In this document: positions 1-4,325 of the stretch, piece by piece
How positions within the stretch are numbered: the stretch's first letter is position 1
How the letters are laid out: each line of letters starts with the position of its first letter
DNA from: Actinomycetota bacterium
Lineage (GTDB): Bacteria > Actinomycetota > Actinomycetes > Nanopelagicales > Nanopelagicaceae
Assembly (NCBI GenBank): GCA_009701085.1
Contig: WLKV01000018.1
Span: 1 to 8,787, forward strand
Reading direction: 5' to 3'
Length of the DNA: 8,787 bases
Made by a program: the position numbers and the translations under genes
Notes under the pieces: generated by a model
What the model saw: the letters and a program-made list of their open reading frames with translations, nothing else
The model's database searches: none
Told to the model about the DNA's origin: nothing

Positions 1-143
1 CGATGCCTAAGCGCACAGTCTTTCTTGAAGCATTCGGCCAAGACGATCAAGGCGTCCTAGAAACCATCCACTCACTTCCGCTAGCCGCAGTTTGGGATAT
101 CGAAGTGTTTCCCACGACGCCAACAGCAGGATCTAGCGTATAA
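1..143 (+). CDS. C-terminal end of an unidentified protein (5' end outside window)
   Basis: A reading frame is open from the window edge to TAA at 141-143. It encodes about 46 visible residues beginning PKRTVFLEAFGQ and ending TPTAGSSV. An ATG at position 3 is in frame, but the frame is also open across bases 1-2, so this is more likely the tail of a longer protein than a complete small one. The end is Pro/Thr/Ser-rich, as in many flexible C-termini. I do not recognise the family and assign no function. No clear intrinsic terminator follows; the next 77 bases are AT-rich and lead into the first copy of the repeated promoter element at 221. Confidence 0.45.
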   Translation, partial: MPKRTVFLEAFGQDDQGVLETIHSLPLAAVWDIEVFPTTPTAGSSV

Positions 144-220
144 AAGTTCATAAAAGTGTTTACAAGTTTTTACGGGAAAAATTATGGGGAAACCTCGGGA
201 TTGGGCCTGAAGTGAATTCT

Positions 221-278
221 TCCGGTTTATAGGGCGACTCTTCTTTTCATTTAATTGAAGTAATCGTAGAATCGCCTT
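221..278 (+). promoter_or_regulatory. Repeated element copy 1 plus leaderless promoter of the GyrI-like gene
   Basis: Element copy 1 (221-245) reads TCCGGTTTATAGGG followed by CGACTCTTCTT. A -10-like hexamer TAGAAT (267-272) lies 6 nt before the ATG at 279, and no Shine-Dalgarno is visible. The transcript probably starts at the A of the ATG, which places the element at about -58 to -34, a usual position for an activator site. The same element, also 58 nt before an ATG, occurs at 757 and 1230. No good -35 hexamer is seen. Confidence 0.5.
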
Positions 279-752
279 ATGACTGAAATCCTCAATTTTA
301 AGCATGGAAAAATTGTTGGAGTTCGCACCTCTGTATTTACTATTTTCAACCAAGAGAAGTACGACCCAAAGGCAATTCCCGCCGCGTGGCAAGAATTCTT
401 TGCAAAGTCTGCTGGATCCGATTTGAGTAAGGCCGGTACTTTCTATGGTGCCTCTATCCCGAGCATGTCCATGGATGCTCCGATGGATTACTTCGCTGGC
501 GCACTGGTTGATTTAGATGCTGAAGTTTCAGCGGGTTTTGAAAATATTGAGATACCTGACGGCGCTTATCTTGCAGTTCCGCACGTAGGACCAATTACGA
601 ATATTGCCGCTTCCTATCAGAGTGCATATATGGAGGCGCTCGGAGCATCAGGCAAGGAGATGCGACCAGCTCCACACCTAGAGATTTATAACCCAGCGCT
701 CAATCCCATGGCTGATGATTACCAAATGATTATCGGCATACCAATAAATTAG
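279..752 (+). CDS. GyrI-like / AraC-type effector-binding domain protein
   Basis: The 157-residue protein consists of a single GyrI-like (AraC effector-binding, SOUL/BmrR C-terminal type) domain without any DNA-binding domain. Features typical of the family are visible in order: IPAAWQEFF (33-41), FYGAS (55-59), the YFAGA strand (71-75), IPDGAYLAVPHVGPI (92-106) with the conserved H-x-G, a following helix ASYQSAY (111-117), HLEIYNP (133-139) and a terminal IIGIPI strand. Family members bind small hydrophobic or cationic ligands; some inhibit gyrase or hydrolyse small molecules, but which applies here cannot be read from sequence. It is a single-gene unit preceded by its own leaderless promoter with element copy 1, and element copy 2 begins 4 nt after its stop codon. 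The ATG fits the TAGAAT-6 nt-ATG arrangement. Family assignment is fairly sure; the ligand is unknown. Confidence 0.8.
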   Translation: MTEILNFKHGKIVGVRTSVFTIFNQEKYDPKAIPAAWQEFFAKSAGSDLSKAGTFYGASIPSMSMDAPMDYFAGALVDLDAEVSAGFENIEIPDGAYLAVPHVGPITNIAASYQSAYMEALGASGKEMRPAPHLEIYNPALNPMADDYQMIIGIPIN

Positions 753-756
753 AACC

Positions 757-814
757 TCCGGCTTATAGGGCGCCTCTTCTTCACATAATTGTTACTGCGA
801 GTAGCCAGATACCT
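757..814 (+). promoter_or_regulatory. Repeated element copy 2 upstream of a non-coding stretch
   Basis: TCCGGCTTATAGGG followed by CGCCTCTTCTT (757-781) is the second copy of the element found at 221 and 1230. An ATG again lies exactly 58 nt downstream (815), but it opens only ATG CCT TGA, so no protein follows. The -10 region is poorer than at the other copies (TAGCCA at 802-807). If active, it would start a transcript running into the hairpin at 854-878. It could be a live promoter for a short RNA or the relic of one whose gene was lost. Confidence 0.35.
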
Positions 815-853
815 ATGCCTTGATTTACATGCACTACGGGTTTGGTAGTAATC

Positions 854-882
854 GGGACTTGGTTAATCACCAGGTCTCTTTT
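854..882 (+). terminator. Terminator-like hairpin in direct repeat copy 1
   Basis: GGGACTTGG (854-862) pairs with CCAGGTCTC (870-878) around the 7-nt loop TTAATCA, with two G-U pairs. TTTT follows at 879-882, then GCTTTC. The short, interrupted T tract makes it a moderate intrinsic terminator candidate. It could end a transcript begun at element copy 2 or read-through from the GyrI-like gene. Confidence 0.5.
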
Positions 883-922
883 GCTTTCCCGCACCGCTTA
901 ATTAAATATGCAATAATTCGAA

Positions 923-1102
923 TCCGCTTGTTTGGTAGTAATCGGGACTTGGTTAATCACCAGGTCCCTTTTGCTTTCTAAGATCGTTTTTATCCACAAG
1001 TAGCCTCATATAGAAATTTCGTGATTTGGCAAAGCCGTAACTTCGCTTCCGTGTTGGGGGCGTGTTGTAATTGGTAGCCTGTTCGTTTACCAAACAAGCG
1101 GA
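923..1102. repeat. 15-nt perfect inverted repeat linking direct repeat 2 and the tRNA-like anticodon arm
   Basis: TCCGCTTGTTTGGTA at 923-937 is the exact reverse complement of TACCAAACAAGCGGA at 1088-1102. The right arm is anticodon-arm and variable-loop sequence of the tRNA-like gene; the left arm straddles the start of direct repeat copy 2. An RNA from the left site could pair over 15 nt with the tRNA-like transcript. Identity stops sharply at both ends. Confidence 0.6.
944..972 (+). terminator. Terminator-like hairpin in direct repeat copy 2
   Basis: GGGACTTGG (944-952) pairs with CCAGGTCCC (960-968) around loop TTAATCA, giving a 9-bp stem with one G-U pair, followed by TTTT (969-972). 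The single difference from copy 1 (C967) turns a G-U pair into G-C and so strengthens the stem, which suggests the hairpin itself is under selection. Confidence 0.55.
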
Positions 1103-1130
1103 GTGGGTTCAAATCCCGTCGTCTCCACCA
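1056..1130 (+). tRNA. Divergent tRNA-Gly-like gene, anticodon ACC, CCA encoded
   Basis: A 75-nt cloverleaf fits. The acceptor stem is GGGGGCG (1056-1062) with CGTCTCC (1120-1126; two G-U pairs), then A73 and an encoded CCA at 1128-1130. The T arm is canonical: GTGGG, TTCAAAT, CCCGT (1103-1119). The D loop contains the conserved GG (AATTGGTA, 1069-1076). The anticodon loop TTACCAA (1087-1093) gives ACC, which would read the glycine codon GGU, and the overall sequence resembles bacterial tRNA-Gly. Two things are odd. The D stem TTGT/GCCT pairs at only two of four positions, and the anticodon stem TTCGT/ACAAG has a C-A mismatch. An unmodified A34 in a glycine tRNA is rare in bacteria, where GCC, TCC or CCC are normal. 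It may be a degenerating tRNA, a specialised non-ribosomal tRNA-Gly, or a mobile-element-borne copy. A weak -10-like TATAGA lies at 1009-1014. Confidence 0.55.
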
Positions 1131-1193
1131 CAGTCTTAACTGTTACGGCTCGATCTATTGGTAATGGTCAAAAGTGCTGCATCAGATATGCAT

Positions 1194-1226
1194 GGGAGGG
1201 CCTCGAGAGATCGAGGCCCTTTCCAA
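1194..1226 (+). terminator. Strong intrinsic terminator after the tRNA-like gene
   Basis: AGGGCCTCG (1197-1205) pairs perfectly with CGAGGCCCT (1212-1220) around loop AGAGAT. The stem can be extended outward by G1194-G1196 with T1221-C1223 through G-U and G-C pairs. The T tract after it (CCCTTTCC) is short and broken. It sits between the tRNA-like gene and element copy 3, so it probably ends the tRNA-like transcript and insulates the DUF4287 promoter. The 60 bases between tRNA end and stem hold only a small inverted repeat (TGCAT/ATGCA, 1178-1192). Confidence 0.65.
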
Positions 1227-1229
1227 TTT

Positions 1230-1287
1230 TCCGGCTTATAGGGAGGCTCTCCTATATTCTTCAGGGTAACTAAATTACGATGGCACC
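1230..1287 (+). promoter_or_regulatory. Repeated element copy 3 plus leaderless promoter of the DUF4287 gene
   Basis: TCCGGCTTATAGGG followed by AGGCTCTCCT (1230-1253) is the third copy of the element. The -10-like hexamer TACGAT (1276-1281) is 6 nt before ATG 1288 and exactly 46 nt after the element start, the same geometry as copy 1 (221 to TAGAAT at 267). There is no Shine-Dalgarno. It begins right after the terminator at 1194-1226 and would drive the 1288-3019 run. Confidence 0.5.
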
Positions 1288-1500
1288 ATGGCTGAGAAGA
1301 AAGTAATGGGACCGGCTTCGTATTTTCCCTCAATTGAGAAGAAGTATGGAAAGCCTATTGAGCATTGGATGAAGGAACTTAAGAAGGTTTCAAAGCTTGC
1401 TCACATGGAACAAGTAGCTCACCTGAAAGAAAAGTTTGAAATGGGTCATGGCCACGCAAATGCGATTGTGGCTGTTTTCAGACAGAAAAACGGTCTTTAG
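1288..1500 (+). CDS. DUF4287 domain protein
   Basis: The 70-residue, highly charged protein matches the DUF4287 family. Visible features are the N-terminal SYFPSIEKKYGKPIEHWM segment (residues 11-28), a helical Lys/Glu-rich middle, and the conserved HLKEKFEMGHGHANAIV (45-61) with its G-H-G-H-A core. In other bacteria this domain may be fused to DUF5655; here it stands alone and ends just after the domain. No enzymatic function is established. The start at 1288 is preferred over the out-of-frame ATG at 1280 because the reading frame and the leaderless TACGAT promoter both point to it. It is the first gene of a + strand run; the next gene begins 2 nt after its stop. Confidence 0.8.
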   Translation: MAEKKVMGPASYFPSIEKKYGKPIEHWMKELKKVSKLAHMEQVAHLKEKFEMGHGHANAIVAVFRQKNGL

Positions 1501-1502
1501 TC

Positions 1503-1859
1503 TTGGCAACAAGAGAGCAGAAGCTCTATGAAATGCCTGTGGCAGATGTTTATGTTCACTATGTAAATAAGGTCGAACGCAAAGATCGAACCGAGGCTGA
1601 GCTCATTAAAGTCATGTGCTGGCTAACTGGGTTTGATACCAAGACACTTAAGCAGCATCTCAAGAATCAAACCTCTTTCAGAGATTTCTTCAAAGCTGCG
1701 AAAATTCACCACAATGCCAAGCTGATTACCGGTTCTATCTGCGGCGTGAAGATTGCAGAGATAGAAGACCCTCTTATGAAGAAGATTCGCTACATGGACA
1801 AACTTGTTGATGAGCTTGCCAAGGGACGCCCAATGGAGAAAATTCTTCGGGAAGCATAA
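1503..1859 (+). CDS. DUF2200 family protein (TTG start)
   Basis: The 118-residue protein matches DUF2200 over its entire length. Conserved stretches are KLYEMPVADVYVHYVNK (7-23), VMCWLTGFD (37-45), the TSFRDFF segment (57-63), ITGSICGVKIAEIEDPLMKK (75-94) and IRYMDKLVDELAKG (95-108), ending MEKIL. No catalytic role has been assigned to the family. The TTG at 1503 is taken as start because DUF2200 proteins begin just before the K-[IL]-Y motif, which the next in-frame ATG (1533) would cut off. It follows the DUF4287 gene after 2 nt, so translational coupling is likely; no convincing ribosome site is visible. Confidence 0.8.
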   Translation: MATREQKLYEMPVADVYVHYVNKVERKDRTEAELIKVMCWLTGFDTKTLKQHLKNQTSFRDFFKAAKIHHNAKLITGSICGVKIAEIEDPLMKKIRYMDKLVDELAKGRPMEKILREA

Positions 1860-1860
1860 G

Positions 1861-1872
1861 TAGACTTAGCAA
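1861..1872 (+). promoter_or_regulatory. Possible internal leaderless promoter before the first YCII gene
   Basis: TAGACT (1861-1866) is followed by 6 nt and then ATG 1873, the same TANNNT-6-ATG spacing as at 279 and 1288. No Shine-Dalgarno precedes this start. The repeated 25-nt element is not found upstream. TANNNT is a weak motif, so this alone is modest evidence. Confidence 0.35.
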
Positions 1873-2205
1873 ATGGCTAAATACATTATTTATTTCAATC
1901 AGCAGTGGGTGGGAGATCATCCGGCTGAATGGTACGTACCGCGCGGGCCACTCTCTCGCGCTGTAGTCGAAGAGATGAAAGAAGCAGGCGTATTGGTATT
2001 CGCGGGTGGTCTAGTAGAAGAGATCGACGAAGCATTCGGGTCAGATGAAAATGGAGTAATCAGCGGCCCAATTACATCGGATGGTGAATTCCTTGGTGGA
2101 ATGACCATCATCGATGTAGCCACTGATGAAGATGCAAAGTTCTGGGGTTCGAAAATCGGAGTCGCTTGCGGTTGGCCACAAGAGATTCGTAAATTCAAAG
2201 GCTAA
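1873..2205 (+). CDS. YCII-related (YciI-like) domain protein
   Basis: The 110-residue protein has the dimeric alpha/beta-barrel YCII fold by sequence pattern: N-terminal strand MAKYIIYFN, helix SRAVVEEMKEAG (28-39), strand VLVFAGGLVE (40-49), GVISGPITSDGEFLGGMTIIDV (61-82) corresponding to the family GP-x(n)-GG-F-x-I segment, helix DEDAKFWGSKIG (85-96), and a final PQEIRKF strand. YCII proteins are small putative enzymes or binding proteins; the function of most is unknown. It lies 13 nt after the DUF2200 gene with a possible leaderless promoter in between, and 4 nt before the SRPBCC gene. A second, divergent YCII protein is encoded at 2696-3019. Confidence 0.75.
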   Translation: MAKYIIYFNQQWVGDHPAEWYVPRGPLSRAVVEEMKEAGVLVFAGGLVEEIDEAFGSDENGVISGPITSDGEFLGGMTIIDVATDEDAKFWGSKIGVACGWPQEIRKFKG

Positions 2206-2209
2206 TGTG

Positions 2210-2686
2210 ATGGAAAAAGTTCGATCTGAAATTCTAGAAACAGGTAACCCCAAGATTAAATCTGCTCGCATTATCGTTGAAACATCTCCAGCGATAATTT
2301 TTGCAATCCTCGCGAATCCAAAGCGCCATAAAGATATTGACGGAAGCGCAACAGTTACTGCGAATGTCAGCGGTCCAGATTCATTAGTCCTTGGATCGAA
2401 ATTTGGCATGAAGATGCGCCTAGGGATCACGTATTGGATTCGAAATACAGTGGTGGAGTACAAGCAGGATGAGTTAATTGCTTGGCGACATTTTGGCCGT
2501 TGGAGATGGCGATACGAACTCGTGGATCTAGGTAATGGCTCAACTCAAGTTACTGAAACCTTTGACGGCTCCTTTGCTCCAGAACTTGCTCAGAGATGGC
2601 TCAACTTCCGCAAGGCATACCCCTGGACTCAGTTAGCTGTTGCCAAGACTTTGGTGCGCTTGAAATCTATCGCTGAGGAAAGTTAA
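2210..2686 (+). CDS. SRPBCC family (START/polyketide cyclase-like) protein
   Basis: The 158-residue protein shows the SRPBCC (polyketide cyclase/dehydrase, START-like) pattern: SARIIVETSPAIIFAILANP (18-37) for the first strand and helix, GSKFGMKMRLG (63-73), NTVVEYKQDELIAWRH (79-94), RWRYELVDLGNGSTQVTETFDG (98-119) and a long C-terminal helix. These proteins enclose hydrophobic ligands in a deep cavity; the ligand is unknown. The frame stays open to 2126, but that extension overlaps the YCII gene. AAAGG at 2197-2201 is well placed for GTG 2207 or ATG 2210, so the start was put there. It is 4 nt after the YCII stop and 9 nt before the next YCII gene, consistent with one operon. Confidence 0.78.
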   Translation: MEKVRSEILETGNPKIKSARIIVETSPAIIFAILANPKRHKDIDGSATVTANVSGPDSLVLGSKFGMKMRLGITYWIRNTVVEYKQDELIAWRHFGRWRWRYELVDLGNGSTQVTETFDGSFAPELAQRWLNFRKAYPWTQLAVAKTLVRLKSIAEES

Positions 2687-2695
2687 GGTACCAGC

Positions 2696-3019
2696 ATGAA
2701 ATTTATGATCTCCGTAATTGATGATCAATCAAATTCAGGCACAAAAGAAGAGATGGCTGCCGTTGATGCATTTAACGACGGTTTGCGCGATAACAATCAA
2801 TTTATCTTCGCTTGGGGCTTGCACGCTCCTGAAACAGCCACAGTGATTGATAATCGAAATGGTGCAAATGTTGAAACAGGCAAGCCGCTATTCGATGCAA
2901 AAGAGCATTACAGCGGGCTTTGGATTATCGAAGCAGCGGATGCAGAAACAGCTAAGAAATTAGCGTATGAAGCATCAAAGGCATGCAATAGAAAAGTGGA
3001 ACTTCGCCCGCTTCACTAA
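2696..3019 (+). CDS. Second YCII-related (YciI-like) domain protein
   Basis: The 107-residue protein shows the YCII pattern: N-terminal strand KFMISVID, helix MAAVDAFNDGLRDNNQFIFAWGL (19-41), the central PLFDAKEHYSGLWIIEA segment (64-80), helix DAETAKKLAYEASKAC (82-97) and the terminal KVELRPLH typical of the family's E-[VL]-R-P ending. AAGG (2685-2688), overlapping the stop of the SRPBCC gene, serves as ribosome site 7 nt before ATG 2696. It is the last + strand gene; its stop overlaps by 4 nt the stop of the convergent DinB-family gene. Reaction and ligand are unknown. Confidence 0.75.
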   Translation: MKFMISVIDDQSNSGTKEEMAAVDAFNDGLRDNNQFIFAWGLHAPETATVIDNRNGANVETGKPLFDAKEHYSGLWIIEAADAETAKKLAYEASKACNRKVELRPLH

Positions 3020-3495
3020 TTCTTTGTTTGGCTAACGAAGGTCCAGACATCGAGTCCATCTAAATCAATGTGGTGGCCATGTTGCTTCATAATTGCCGCA
3101 ATCTGACCCTTATGTTCAGCTGAATGCATCACCGCTTGAGAAAGAATCAGCGAACGAGTCGCGTGAATGATTCCATTCTCGCCTTCAATCTCGAGCTTGT
3201 CATCAGGCAGAGAGAGATTTTCTAGCAAGTGAGCATCCAACTTGGCCATTATTGGAAGGTATTCAAGGGCAATAGATCCCGCGGTAATTGGCTTGAGATC
3301 AGTCCATCGAGCACCACTTAGGCAGTAGCTATACCACTCACCACTTCCTGCGAAGTGAGTAAGTATCTGACCCACCGGCCATTCTCCTTCTGCAGCCTTG
3401 AGACCAAATACTTCATCCGGCATATCTTTAAAGAGTGTGAAGAATTTTTGGTTCGACCATGCAAGATGGCGAAGTGATAGTTCTAGAGTAATCAT
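3016..3495 (-). CDS. DinB-family putative metal-dependent protein
   Basis: The 159-residue protein has the DinB/YfiT four-helix-bundle pattern. The likely metal ligands are His47 (ILTHFAGSGEWY, 44-55), His124 and His128 (AVMHSAEHKGQIAAIMKQHG, 121-140), a complete H...HxxxH triad. It also has an N-terminal AWSNQK (12-17) and LKAAEGEWPVGQILTHF (32-48), both common in the family. DinB-like proteins include thiol transferases that use mycothiol or bacillithiol; a mycothiol link would suit an actinobacterium but is inference. ATG 3495 lies 3 nt downstream of the DUF1761 stop, with no clear ribosome site, suggesting coupling. It is the last gene of the - strand run and overlaps the convergent YCII gene by 4 nt. 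Confidence 0.8.
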   Translation of the reverse strand: MITLELSLRHLAWSNQKFFTLFKDMPDEVFGLKAAEGEWPVGQILTHFAGSGEWYSYCLSGARWTDLKPITAGSIALEYLPIMAKLDAHLLENLSLPDDKLEIEGENGIIHATRSLILSQAVMHSAEHKGQIAAIMKQHGHHIDLDGLDVWTFVSQTKN

Positions 3496-3498
3496 GGT

Positions 3499-3927
3499 TT
3501 AGTTGAAGAAAGCGATGATTGCGCCTGCAACGGTGAGGTTGATTGCATCATTTGCGGTCTCAATGATCCAGACTTTCAGAGATTCTCCGCCGAAGAGTCG
3601 GTGTGAAAGGGATGCGAACATTGAAATACCTACACCGAGCGCGAAACCGATACCAGCGCCATCTGAGATCCCGATATCAGTACCTGCATGCTGAAGTGAA
3701 TTGATAATAAGAGCGAGAGTTAGAGTCTGAGCAATGATGCCGAGGATTGTTCCGCCAAAGAGCAAGACTGGTTTATTCTGATTTGAATTGAGCTGGCCAG
3801 ATGCAATTCCGCGCTCTTTCATCCAGATTGGATAGAAAGTTTTTGGGCCGAACCAAATGGCTCCGCTCACAAAAGAGAATCCGAATGCAACGATTACGCC
3901 AACGATATTGAGTCCTGTAAATGTCAT
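3499..3927 (-). CDS. DUF1761 family small membrane protein
   Basis: The 142-residue integral membrane protein has four predicted hydrophobic segments, numbered from the ATG: about 5-26 (ending SGAIWFGP), 54-76, 85-106 and 118-140. The segment GAIWFGPKTFYPIWMKE in the first loop is the family hallmark (aromatic-rich, W-[FY]-x-P). The function of the family is unknown. The frame also permits a TTG start at 3933; ATG 3927 is preferred and has TACCCT 7 nt upstream (3935-3940 on the - strand), compatible with a leaderless promoter. It lies 25 nt after the TipAS gene and 3 nt before the DinB-family gene. Confidence 0.75.
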   Translation of the reverse strand: MTFTGLNIVGVIVAFGFSFVSGAIWFGPKTFYPIWMKERGIASGQLNSNQNKPVLLFGGTILGIIAQTLTLALIINSLQHAGTDIGISDGAGIGFALGVGISMFASLSHRLFGGESLKVWIIETANDAINLTVAGAIIAFFN

Positions 3928-3952
3928 GCGCAAAAGGGTACAGGTCTAATTG

Positions 3953-4315
3953 CTACTGAGCCATGATTGCATCGTGAACATATTGGGCTAAGCCGTTAAC
4001 TCGACCGTCGTAGTACTTCTTAAATCGCGGATCTTGCACATACATAAGCGCAAGGTTCTTCTGCATTTCTACTGAGCAGTCATAGAACCATTTTGAGATC
4101 GCTTCTCGATGAGCGACAACGGCTTTTTGAGCTTCGGGTGCATTAATTGAAATGCTATTTCCAAATGCGTAAACAAAAAGTTCAGTTGCTGCCTCTTGAT
4201 CTACCTTTGCAGCAGCGAAGTCGGAGTGGGTGTATTTAGAAGTCCGGGATTTGGATTGAGCGTAGGCCTCGGTATCTCCCCAACGCTCCTGGACCTCGTT
4301 TTCGTACTGCTCCAT
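3953..4315 (-). CDS. Stand-alone TipAS antibiotic-recognition domain protein
   Basis: The 120-residue protein corresponds to the TipAS domain (the drug-binding half of the MerR-type regulator TipA, also found in AlbA-like albicidin-binding proteins) without the DNA-binding half. Hallmarks are RWGDTEAYAQS (11-21), SKYTHSDFAA (26-35), WFYDCSVEM (76-84) and MYVQDPRFKKYYD (91-103). The domain binds thiopeptides or other amphipathic compounds, so it may sequester toxins; the ligand is unknown. The frame is open 63 nt further upstream, but that would overlap the EamA gene and adds non-homologous residues; ATG 4315 gives exactly the domain. TAACCT lies 7 nt upstream (4323-4328), overlapping the EamA stop, so a leaderless start is possible. 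Confidence 0.82.
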   Translation of the reverse strand: MEQYENEVQERWGDTEAYAQSKSRTSKYTHSDFAAAKVDQEAATELFVYAFGNSISINAPEAQKAVVAHREAISKWFYDCSVEMQKNLALMYVQDPRFKKYYDGRVNGLAQYVHDAIMAQ

Positions 4316-4325
4316 GCTTGAAAGG

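Larger units (their letters stand above)
840..978 (+). repeat. Pair of 49-nt direct repeats, period 90 bp
   Basis: Bases 840-888 and 930-978 are identical except for one position (T877 versus C967). Each starts GTTTGGTAGTAATC, runs through a GGGACTTGG hairpin and ends TTTTGCTTTC. Sequences before each copy are unrelated (ACTACGG versus ATCCGCTT), so only the 49 nt are shared. The near identity suggests recent duplication or strong selection on both copies. Both lie in the protein-free stretch between the GyrI-like gene and the tRNA-like gene. Confidence 0.85.
753..1287 (+). other. 535-bp protein-free stretch with non-coding and regulatory elements
   Basis: No credible protein gene lies here on either strand. 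It holds, in order: element copy 2 (757-781), an ATG-CCT-TGA mini-frame (815-823), direct repeat 1 with hairpin (840-888), an AT-rich spacer (889-929), direct repeat 2 with hairpin (930-978), a possible -10 (1009-1014), the tRNA-Gly-like gene (1056-1130), a terminator (1194-1226) and element copy 3 (1230-1253). The density of RNA-like structure contrasts with near-zero spacing elsewhere in the window, so it is likely functional. Confidence 0.6.

Noticed and set aside
840..978. CRISPR array
   Set aside because: Only two repeat units of 49 nt with a 41-nt spacer, each with a terminator hairpin, and no cas genes.
840..1102. Integron attC or insertion sequence
   Set aside because: No attC core sites, no terminal inverted repeats with target duplication, and no integrase or transposase gene in the window.
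1056..1130. tmRNA 3' end
   Set aside because: The T arm and CCA would fit, but a full cloverleaf with D and anticodon loops is adjacent, and no tmRNA tag sequence or 5' GACTTCG-like motif is found upstream.
1136..1333. 65-residue - strand open frame across the terminator and DUF4287 start
   Set aside because: It crosses a strong hairpin, a promoter element and a real gene; no family resemblance.
2126..2209. Upstream extension of the SRPBCC gene to ATG 2126
   Set aside because: It would overlap the YCII gene by 80 nt; AAGG-type site and family length favour GTG 2207/ATG 2210.
2041..2463. 140-residue - strand open frame
   Set aside because: It overlaps the YCII and SRPBCC genes, which both have clear family patterns; its protein is unrecognisable.
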